Origin: Kitasatospora albolonga
Lineage (GTDB): Bacteria; Actinomycetota; Actinomycetes; Streptomycetales; Streptomycetaceae
Assembly: GCA_002082585.1 (NCBI GenBank)
Contig: CP020563.1
Location: forward strand, 558,001-622,000
Length of the DNA: 64,000 bases
Reading direction: 5' to 3'
The translations under genes and the position numbers were made by a program. The notes beneath the pieces were generated by a model. That model saw nothing but the letters and a program-made list of their open reading frames with translations. It was not told the origin of the DNA and made no database searches. Position 1 is the first letter of the stretch. Every line of letters starts with the position of its first letter. Shown one piece after another: positions 55,161 through 64,000 of the stretch.

Positions 55161-56403
55161 GACGAGAAAGGCAGTCGCTGTGCGTGTTCGTCATGCTGTT
55201 GTGGCCGGAGGCGGTATCGGGGGCCTGACCGCGGCGGTGGCTCTGAGCCGCCGCCGCGGTTGGCGGGTGACCGTGTGCGAACGGGCTCCCGTGCTCACGG
55301 GCGTCGGGGCCGGGATCATCCTCGCCCCCAACGCCCTGCGGGCCCTGGACTCGATCGGCCTGGGCCCCGAGGTGTGGGCGGGCGCCGCCCTGGCCGGTCA
55401 GGTCGGGGTGCGTACCCCCGACGGCGGCTGGCTGAGCCGGACCGGTGCCGCGTCCTCGCAGCACGGGCTGCCCGCACGCGCCGTGCACCGTGCCTTCCTG
55501 GCCGACACCCTCGCCGCCGCCCTGCCGCCCGGCACCCTGCGCCTCGGCGTGTCGGTGACCGGTGTGGACGACTCCGGGGACGCGGTGGTCGTCCGTACGT
55601 CGGCGGGCGACCTGCGTGCCGATGCCGTCGTGGCGGCCGACGGCCTGCGCAGCACGCTCCGGGGGCAGCTCTTTCCCCGGCACCCCGGTCTGCGGCACGC
55701 GGGTGAGGCCGGATGGCGAGCGGTGCTGCCGGGCGACGGCCCGCCCGCGCGGACAGCGACCGAGACATGGGGCCGGGCGGAGCGGTTCGGCATCGTCCCT
55801 CTCGTCGACGGCCGGATCTACGTGTACGCCACCGCCGCCACCGGCCCCGGCCCTCGTCCCGGTACGAAGCAGGCCGACCACCTCGCGGAACTGACCCGGC
55901 GCTTCGGCGGGTGGCACGATCCGATACCCGCGCTGCTGGACCGGCTGGGCCGACGGAGCCCCGGACCCGTGGACGTACTCCACCACGACTTCCACGAACT
56001 GGCCTCGCCCCTCCCCCGGTTCCACTCCGGCCGGGTGGCCCTGCTCGGGGACGCCGCCCATGCGATGACGCCCAACCTGGGGCAGGGCGGCTGCCAGGCG
56101 ATCGAGGACGCGGTCGTCGTGGCGCACCTCCTCGCGACCGACGCCGACGCCGACGTACCGGCCGCGCTCGCCGCCTATACGGAGGCCAGACACCGGCGTA
56201 CCACCCGGATCAGCCGCCACTCCCGACGCCTGGGGGCGCTCGCGCTGCTCTCCCATCCTCTCGCCGTCTCCGTCCGGAACCTCGCCGTACGGGCCACGCC
56301 GGGAGGGGTCACATCGAGGGCCCTGGACTCGGTTCTCGGCTGGCAGCCCCCGCCCGGCCCCGCCTCCGTCACGCCCCCTTCCACCGGTATCAAGGAGCAG
56401 TAA
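55153..56403 (+). CDS. FAD-dependent aromatic monooxygenase
   Basis: A 416-aa class A flavoprotein hydroxylase of the salicylate hydroxylase/UbiH type. It has the FAD motif VAGGGIGGLTAAVAL near the N-terminus and the second FAD motif GDAAHAMTPNLGQGG. ATG 55153 (MSETRK) is preferred because upstream in-frame sequence comes from the 42-bp repeat. It is probably repressed by the divergent TetR protein. Its substrate is unknown. The next gene starts 2 nt after its stop. Confidence 0.88.
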   Translation: MSETRKAVAVRVRHAVVAGGGIGGLTAAVALSRRRGWRVTVCERAPVLTGVGAGIILAPNALRALDSIGLGPEVWAGAALAGQVGVRTPDGGWLSRTGAASSQHGLPARAVHRAFLADTLAAALPPGTLRLGVSVTGVDDSGDAVVVRTSAGDLRADAVVAADGLRSTLRGQLFPRHPGLRHAGEAGWRAVLPGDGPPARTATETWGRAERFGIVPLVDGRIYVYATAATGPGPRPGTKQADHLAELTRRFGGWHDPIPALLDRLGRRSPGPVDVLHHDFHELASPLPRFHSGRVALLGDAAHAMTPNLGQGGCQAIEDAVVVAHLLATDADADVPAALAAYTEARHRRTTRISRHSRRLGALALLSHPLAVSVRNLAVRATPGGVTSRALDSVLGWQPPPGPASVTPPSTGIKEQ

Positions 56404-56405
56404 CC

Positions 56406-56900
56406 ATGACCAGCACGTCCACCCCCCGCCCCCTCTCCCCGGCGGCCCCCGTGCGGCCCTTCAAGGTGGGCGCGTACGGGTTCGTCTTCCTCGGGCTCGG
56501 CCACCTCGCCCTCTCCGCCGTCACGGCCTCGGCCGCCCGGACGCCGGAGCAGGACGCGGCGGACAGGGCCATGCGGGAGTCGACGTTCGCCCTGTTCGGC
56601 CTGGAGCGCACCACCCTTGACGTCACCAACGGCATGAGCGTCGCGATGGCTCTCTTCAACATCGCCTGCGGCCTGCTCCTCCTCACCGCCGTCCGCCGTG
56701 CCCCTGCCCTGGTGGAGCAGCGCACGGCCTTCGGATGGATCGCCCTGGCGGCCTCCCTGGCCGCGCTGGCGACAGCGCTGCTCCTGCTGCCCGTTCCGCC
56801 GATCGCCGTCCTCACCGTCACCAGCTGCGCCTTCGCCCTGTCGCTGCGCAGGGCCGCCGCCCGTACCGCTCCCACCGCCCGCGCGGCCGCAGGCGCATGA
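56406..56900 (+). CDS. Small four-helix membrane protein
   Basis: A 164-aa protein with four predicted transmembrane helices, including VGAYGFVFLGLGHLALSAV and GWIALAASLAALATALLLL. It begins 2 nt after the monooxygenase stop, so the two are co-transcribed under the TetR operators. I recognise no family; it may aid transport or act as a membrane partner of the oxygenase. Confidence 0.75.
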   Translation: MTSTSTPRPLSPAAPVRPFKVGAYGFVFLGLGHLALSAVTASAARTPEQDAADRAMRESTFALFGLERTTLDVTNGMSVAMALFNIACGLLLLTAVRRAPALVEQRTAFGWIALAASLAALATALLLLPVPPIAVLTVTSCAFALSLRRAAARTAPTARAAAGA

Positions 56901-56903
56901 CAC

Positions 56904-56936
56904 CGGCGGGGGCGGCAGACCGTGCCGCCCCCGCCG
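56904..56936 (+). terminator. 14-bp terminator hairpin
   Basis: Arms 56904-56917 and 56923-56936 pair perfectly around GACCG, just after the stop at 56900. It closes the monooxygenase operon. Confidence 0.8.
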
Positions 56937-57023
56937 TACCGGGAGCACCCCCTGCCCCATGGCGTCGCCTCCGGTGCTGCCGCGATACTGCGCGGGACCG
57001 GCCGTTCCGTCGAAAGGGCCCCC

Positions 57024-58292
57024 GTGACACACCAGTTATCCGCACCCGCCCGGCTCAGCCTCGGGGGCGTGGCGCTCCTGCTCGTCCTGGCGGGCTCCGC
57101 CCTCCCCGCCACGGCGTCGCCCGCAGGCACCGCCTCCGGCACCGCGCGGCTCACCGTCGAGGAGGAGCGCCTCGACCGGGCGGCCCCACGGGAGATCCTG
57201 CGGCGCAGCGGATTCGACGCCCTCGCCCCGCGCTTCGCCCGGGCCCTGGAGGGCTCCCGCGGCTACGCGCAGGCGGAACGGGCGGTGACCCGTCACGCCT
57301 CGGCGCTGTGGAAGCGTGCCGTGGACCGCGCCCAGGGGCGCGGACCGGCCACGGGCGACCTGAGCCGGGGCGACGACCGCCCGCTGTACTGGGCCCGGCT
57401 CGCCCTCAGCCGTGAACTGCGTACGTGGACACCTCGGTTCGGGCTGGACGACCGGCAGCGCGGGGCCCTGCACACCGCCCTGGAGACCTCCTCGCGCGGC
57501 CAGGACGACATCCGCCGCCCGGGCCGTCAGGTGAAGCGGGTGCTCGTCACCGGCTTCGACCCGTTCACACTCGACAGGGACGTCCGGATCGGCAACCCCT
57601 CGGGGGCGAGCGTGCTCGCGCTGGACGGCACCCTGGTGCGGACCGCCGAGGGACCGGCCCGGATCGAGGCCGTCGTCTTCCCGGTGCGCTGGACGGATTT
57701 CGCCGAGGGGGCCGTCGAGCGGGCCCTCGCCCGGCAGCTGCCGCACCTGGACGTGTTCGCCACCATCAGCCAGGGCCGCCAGGGCCGGTTCGACGTGGAG
57801 CGCACCAACGGCGCCTGGCGGGGCGGCTTCCCCGACAACGAGAACCTGTCGCGCACGGGGACCGTTCCCGTCACCGACCCCGCGTCGCAGCCGCAGTGGA
57901 CGTCCACGACCCTCCCGTACCGTGAGCTCACCGAAGCGGACACGGGCCGCTTCCCGGTGTACGACAACACCGAGGTCACCGAGATACCGGCGGGCTCGGA
58001 CCGGCCGGTGACCAGGCCCGACGGGCCCACCCCCGGCTCGGCCGCGCGGGCCGGTGGCGGCGGGGACTACCTCTCCAACGAGATCGCCTACCGGGCCACT
58101 CTGCTGCGCGACCGGCTGGGGCTGGCGAAGCTGCCCGGCGGCCATCTGCACACGCCGGTGCTCCAGTTCGGCGCGGGGAACACGGACCCGGCGACGGGCG
58201 GGGTCACCGACCCGGAGTTCGAGCGCAACCGCGCGGACATCGTGCGTCAGATACGGGCGCTGGTGAGGACGGCGGTGGGTGCGGCGCCCTGA
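57024..58292 (+). CDS. Secreted pyroglutamyl-peptidase-like (C15) protein
   Basis: A 422-aa GTG-start protein with a signal peptide (hydrophobic GGVALLLVLAGSALPATA). A C15-like domain begins near residue 175 with VLVTGFDPF. The family Glu region (FDVERTN) and a His (GHLHTPV) are visible. The position of the catalytic Cys in the family motif (F-x-C-N-E) reads DYLSNEIAY, so Ser replaces Cys. It may be an inactive homologue, use Ser, or have another function. The N-terminal 140 residues are an extra domain not found in the classical enzyme. Confidence 0.78.
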   Translation: MTHQLSAPARLSLGGVALLLVLAGSALPATASPAGTASGTARLTVEEERLDRAAPREILRRSGFDALAPRFARALEGSRGYAQAERAVTRHASALWKRAVDRAQGRGPATGDLSRGDDRPLYWARLALSRELRTWTPRFGLDDRQRGALHTALETSSRGQDDIRRPGRQVKRVLVTGFDPFTLDRDVRIGNPSGASVLALDGTLVRTAEGPARIEAVVFPVRWTDFAEGAVERALARQLPHLDVFATISQGRQGRFDVERTNGAWRGGFPDNENLSRTGTVPVTDPASQPQWTSTTLPYRELTEADTGRFPVYDNTEVTEIPAGSDRPVTRPDGPTPGSAARAGGGGDYLSNEIAYRATLLRDRLGLAKLPGGHLHTPVLQFGAGNTDPATGGVTDPEFERNRADIVRQIRALVRTAVGAAP

Positions 58293-58436
58293 GCTCGCTC
58301 AGCGACCGGCTTTCGCGGGTCGCCGTCGTGCCGCGTGACCGCTGCTCGTACGTCACCCCGTTTCTGCCTCGGGCAGGGTCCGGCCCGGGGAGGCACGGCG
58401 GATACGGGACCCGGATACGCACCGGATACACAGCGG

Positions 58437-58847
58437 TCAGGCGCAGGCCGGACACAGCCCGCGGTAGGTGATCTCCACCGAGCCGACGGTGAACCCGAAC
58501 CGCTCGGTCTCGGGCAGATCGCCGAGGGCGTCGCCTGCCGGGTGGACGTCACGGACCGTGCCGCAGCCGGAGCACACCAGGTGCTGGTGGGGGCGGCGCG
58601 CGTTCGGGTCGTAGCGCTTGGCCCGGCCCACGGTGGAGACCTCCAGCACCTCGCCGAGCGCGACGAGCTCCCCCAGCGTGTTGTAGACGGTCGCGCGGGA
58701 GATCTCGGGCAGCCGCGCGGCGGCCCGCAGATGCACCTCGTCGGCCGTCAGGTGGACATGGTCGCCGTCGAGGACCTCCGCGACGACACGCCGCTGCGAG
58801 GTCAGCCGCCAGCCACGGCCCCGCAGCCGTTGAAGGAGGTCGCTCAT
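58437..58847 (-). CDS. furA: Fur-family regulator (FurA/CatR type)
   Basis: A 136-aa metal-dependent repressor. It has the Fur winged helix (EISRATVYNTLGEL), the metal-site HQHLVCSGC and a C-terminal CPAC. Divergent FurA-KatG pairs are typical of actinobacteria, where FurA represses the catalase-peroxidase gene and is relieved by peroxide. The 388-nt intergenic region to katG contains a promoter and an inverted repeat suited to this control. Confidence 0.92.
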   Translation of the reverse strand: MSDLLQRLRGRGWRLTSQRRVVAEVLDGDHVHLTADEVHLRAAARLPEISRATVYNTLGELVALGEVLEVSTVGRAKRYDPNARRPHQHLVCSGCGTVRDVHPAGDALGDLPETERFGFTVGSVEITYRGLCPACA

Positions 58848-58941
58848 CCCGTATCACCCGCTCCGCTTCACGGGGGACGCGCGGCCCCGTGAAGGAGTCC
58901 GACGACGACGCGCCCCAGCCGATATGATTTTAGTGCAGTTC

Positions 58942-58969
58942 TTGACTTGGACGAAGTCCATCGTAGGAT
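58942..58969 (+). promoter_or_regulatory. katG promoter with embedded Fur-type operator
   Basis: TTGACT (58942-58947) and TAGGAT (58964-58969) form a -35/-10 pair with 16-nt spacing. Between them TGGACGAAGTCCA (58948-58960) is an inverted repeat with perfect 5-nt arms, a good position for repression by the divergent FurA. The leader from here to the katG ATG is about 260 nt and holds no other gene I can support. Confidence 0.75.
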
Positions 58970-59112
58970 CGATCCTGGCGACATCCAAGAGACAGGAAGG
59001 CTCCGGTACGGCAGCAGAGACACGTGACGGGACACCGTCGGCCGACCGTGCCCGCCGCCCGCCCGCCGGGCGCCGTCCTCGTCGCATCGCCCGGGACCGT
59101 CCGGTCCGGTGA

Positions 59113-61491
<2,379 letters not shown>

Positions 61492-61500
61492 CCGTTCCGG

Positions 61501-61538
61501 CCGCGGGGGCGGGGGCGCACCTGCCCCCGCCCCCGCGG
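61501..61538. terminator. 16-bp terminator between convergent genes
   Basis: Arms 61501-61516 and 61523-61538 are perfect complements around GCACCT. It lies 9 nt after the katG stop and also downstream of the convergent hypothetical gene, so it may serve both. Confidence 0.9.
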
Positions 61539-61558
61539 CACGTCACAGGTCACACACG

Positions 61559-61981
61559 TCACAACAGACCGGATGAACCGCCATCGCGCCCGGAGCGGGG
61601 CGCTGGCTGCTCGTCGTCGAGTCGCTGAAGAATCTTCGTGAAGTCTCCGGCGTCGAGCAGGTCGGCGAAGACCTGGGTCATGTTGTCGATACCGGGTTCC
61701 CGGGCCATCAGCCCGTCAGAACACCAGAAGTAGCTGCCGCCGAACTCCTCGCCTGTTCGCGACCACCTCTTCATCAGGCGCTCGGCCTCGGCGACCGTGA
61801 ACACGGTCGCGCTCCAGCGGGAGCCGTCCGCCACCAGCCGTACTTCCACGTCCACGTTGCAGACGGCATCCAGGTCTTCGCCCTCACCGGGCAGGAAGGA
61901 CGCCTCGAACCGATCTGTGCGGACGCGGTACCAGGGTTCGTCCCAGCCCTGATCGGTCTCCTTGCCCCCGGTGTCGGTCAT
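61559..61981 (-). CDS. 140-aa hypothetical protein
   Basis: A soluble acidic protein, Trp-rich near the N-terminus (GWDEPWYRV). The core contains CNVDVEVRLVADGSRW and FGGSYFWCSDGL segments that look like strands of a small alpha/beta fold. No family is assigned with confidence. It resembles small proteins found beside toxin-immunity genes, but that is only an impression. It is downstream of the sensor kinase with a 102-nt gap. Confidence 0.7.
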   Translation of the reverse strand: MTDTGGKETDQGWDEPWYRVRTDRFEASFLPGEGEDLDAVCNVDVEVRLVADGSRWSATVFTVAEAERLMKRWSRTGEEFGGSYFWCSDGLMAREPGIDNMTQVFADLLDAGDFTKILQRLDDEQPAPRSGRDGGSSGLL

Positions 61982-62083
61982 CCCGGGAGTATGCCCATCC
62001 GGCTCGACGCGCTCAACCGGGTTCTCCGAGACCGGAGGGGGCAGCCGAGCGGTTACTGCCGACGCCCCCGCCGCGCGGCCGGG

Positions 62084-63937
62084 TCAGAGGTCGCCGTCGA
62101 ACGTCAGCTTCCTGACCAGTTCTCCGTCCCGGAAGCAGAACCGGAATATCGTCGAGGTGTCTTCGGCGTCGTCGGACGCGAAGTGCCGGCAGGTCGCTCC
62201 CTCGGGCAGCGGCGGGCCCGCGTCGCCCAGGTCGGCGGTCAGGAACGAGTCCTCGTCCGGCAGCCTGTCCTGTACGTCGTCCTCAGGGTCTCCCACCTTC
62301 ACCGATTCGTAGACCTCCGGCGGAATCGTGGCCTTGTCCACCTCCTCCATCAGCGCGCTCACCCCCCAGGCCCCCAGGGCGATCACGCCCACCACGAGGA
62401 CGACGGCGGTGCCCGCACAGCCCAGGGCCAGCTTTCCCCTGCGGCTCATGATGGCGGCGAAATCCCCCCGGTCCTCCCGCGCACCGGACGGAGCGATGGC
62501 CACGTCACCGGCGTACGCCGACGTAGGCCCGGCCGGGTCCGAGAACTCAGGACCGGGCCGGTCGGACACCGCGCCCGGGTGCCCGGCACCGGCCTCGCCC
62601 GTACCGGAGCCGGAGCCCGTACCGGAGCCGTAGGGCAGCATGCCCGCGACGCGGAACCCGCCGTCCGCCGTGGGACCGGTGTGCAGCATGCCGCCGACCA
62701 GCCGAATGCGTTCCGCCATGCCGGTCAGCCCCTGGCCACCGCTGACCACCGGCGGGCCCGCCGAACTCCCGTGCTTCGGCGGCCCGTTGGTGACCTCCAC
62801 GATCAAGGTGTCGGGCTCGTACCGCAGGGCGAGGCTGATCGGGGCGCCCGGCGCGTGCTTGTGGGCGTTGGTCAGGCCCTCCTGGGCCACCCGGTAGGCC
62901 GCGTGATCGGCCGCCGGGGCCAACGGCCGTACGGAGCCGGACCGGTGGATCTCGACCGTCGCACCCGCGGCCCTGGAGGACGCGACCAGGTCGTCGATGG
63001 ACGCCAGGACCCGGCCGGGCCGCTGTTCGCCGCCCGCGCCGGACACGGGAACGACGCCGACGGCCGCGGAGGCGGCCGGTCCACCGGCCCGGCCCAAGGC
63101 ATCCCGACCTTCCCGGCCGTCACGGTCTTCCCGGCCGTCATGGTCTTCCCGGTCGTCACGGAGGATGCCGACCGTCTCGCGCAGCTCCTCCATCGCGGCC
63201 ACCGAGGCGTCCCGCAGGATGCCCACCCCTTCCCGCTGGCGGTCGGTGAGGTCGGGATCGACCTGGAGAGCGCCCGCGTGCACGGTGATCAGGACGAGCT
63301 GGTGGCCGAGGCTGTCGTGCATGTCCTGGGCGATACGGCCCCGCTCCAGCAGGCGCGCCTGCCGGGCCACCATCGCCTGCTCGCGCACGAGCTGCTGATT
63401 CGTCCGCCCCAGCGCCTCCAGTAGCGAACGGCGCTGCGCCCGGTACCGGGCCATCAGCCCGGGAACGACCGCCAGTACGAGGAACGCGGCCGTGCTGAAG
63501 GCACCTGTGACGAGCGGCAGTTCGGCTTTCGCGCGGATCTCCTCATAGGTGGACAACGCGGCGTAGAGGAGAAGCGCGGAACCGTAGGCGGCGGCCAGGC
63601 GTCCGGGGCGCGTGACGCGGCTTCCGGCCGACCAGCTCGCGCAGACCAACAGGAGTGCCGCCGAGGGCAGTTGCGCCGCCATGACGGTGGAGGCGACCAG
63701 GACGGTCGCCGGGAAGACACGCCTGGCCGGCGACAGCAGGGCGACGCCCGTCACGATCAGGACGGTACGCACGCCGAACCCGGAACCCAGGGCGTCCAGC
63801 ATCCCCGGAACACCGGCGAGGACGACGGCCAGCACGCTCTCCCCGGCGATCCTGGGGCGGCTCCACCGGGGCATCCGGGAGAGGCGCTCCCGGACAGGCC
63901 GGGCGATGCGGTCGGTCAGCGCTTCGTGCGATATCAC
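62084..63937 (-). CDS. NarL-type sensor histidine kinase with extra C-terminal domain
   Basis: A 617-aa sensor. The N-terminal third holds four to six hydrophobic helices. The HisKA_3 phosphoacceptor motif is IAQDMHDSLGHQL, the N box VAQEGLTNAHKHA, and the G box GQGLTGMAERI. An unusual tail follows: a low-complexity linker, one further transmembrane helix (LALGCAGTAVVLVVGVIALG) and about 90 residues likely outside the membrane. The partner response regulator is not in the window and may lie just beyond the right edge. The start is GTG 63937 or GTG 63970. Confidence 0.85.
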   Translation of the reverse strand: MISHEALTDRIARPVRERLSRMPRWSRPRIAGESVLAVVLAGVPGMLDALGSGFGVRTVLIVTGVALLSPARRVFPATVLVASTVMAAQLPSAALLLVCASWSAGSRVTRPGRLAAAYGSALLLYAALSTYEEIRAKAELPLVTGAFSTAAFLVLAVVPGLMARYRAQRRSLLEALGRTNQQLVREQAMVARQARLLERGRIAQDMHDSLGHQLVLITVHAGALQVDPDLTDRQREGVGILRDASVAAMEELRETVGILRDDREDHDGREDRDGREGRDALGRAGGPAASAAVGVVPVSGAGGEQRPGRVLASIDDLVASSRAAGATVEIHRSGSVRPLAPAADHAAYRVAQEGLTNAHKHAPGAPISLALRYEPDTLIVEVTNGPPKHGSSAGPPVVSGGQGLTGMAERIRLVGGMLHTGPTADGGFRVAGMLPYGSGTGSGSGTGEAGAGHPGAVSDRPGPEFSDPAGPTSAYAGDVAIAPSGAREDRGDFAAIMSRRGKLALGCAGTAVVLVVGVIALGAWGVSALMEEVDKATIPPEVYESVKVGDPEDDVQDRLPDEDSFLTADLGDAGPPLPEGATCRHFASDDAEDTSTIFRFCFRDGELVRKLTFDGDL

Positions 63938-64000
63938 GGGCCGACGATAGCCAGCGGCCTTGCGCACCACATCATCCCTGTGCAGGAGGCAGGAGCGACG

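Overview
The window is high-GC actinobacterial DNA, most likely Streptomyces or a close relative. The evidence is the strong third-position G/C bias, GTG/TTG starts, 4-nt ATGA/GTGA gene overlaps, a divergent furA-katG pair, a ClpC-type ATPase paralogue and a large NRPS locus. I see no tRNA, rRNA, insertion sequence, phage gene or CRISPR array.

Region 1 (about 119-33238, + strand) is a non-ribosomal peptide cluster that probably continues left of the window. The order is: a three-module NRPS (C-A-T-C-A-T-C-A-T, starter-type first C), a type II thioesterase, a SyrP/TauD-like Fe(II) dioxygenase, a stand-alone A-T protein whose pocket reads as glutamine, an NRPS with two A-deficient modules (C-T-C-[A remnant]-T), an NRPS with an orphan N-terminal A domain and a terminal TE (A-C-T-C-A-T-TE), and an MbtH protein. 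A perfect 20-bp hairpin closes this block. I count 7 C, 6 A and 8 T domains, so some carriers must be loaded in trans. A second block follows: glutamate mutase small and large subunits (3-methylaspartate supply), an AsnA-like class II aaRS-fold ligase, a stand-alone FMN glutamate-synthase-like protein, a small unknown protein, an MFS exporter, an Sfp-type PPTase and a sarcosine-oxidase-like flavoenzyme. Modules 2 and 3 of the first NRPS share an 847-bp stretch that reads as identical and has extreme C>G and A>T skew, resembling the GRINS elements described in assembly-line PKS genes.

Region 2 (33267-37504) holds a ClpC/ClpB-type AAA+ unfoldase with a coupled 55-aa charged protein, a small unknown gene, a His-rich repeat protein with an AT-rich upstream box, and an AMP-ligase fragment.

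Region 3 (37524-53115, - strand) looks like one five-gene conflict/defence operon: LCAT-like lipase > caspase-STAND-WD40 > kinase-like/SF1 helicase > PLD-like protein > HATPase protein. Three of the four junctions overlap by 4 nt. The helicase and PLD-like pair resembles type I Mokosh. The combination with a caspase-STAND sensor, a lipase and an HATPase is the best candidate here for an undescribed system.

Region 4 (53272-64000) is mostly ordinary: a membrane protein, a TetR repressor with twin palindromic operators facing a flavin monooxygenase, a small membrane protein, a secreted peptidase-C15-like protein lacking the usual Cys, FurA/CatR divergent from KatG, a hypothetical protein and a NarL-type sensor kinase. 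Degenerate minisatellites (6, about 30, 42, 57 and 75 bp) recur throughout the window, both inside and between genes.
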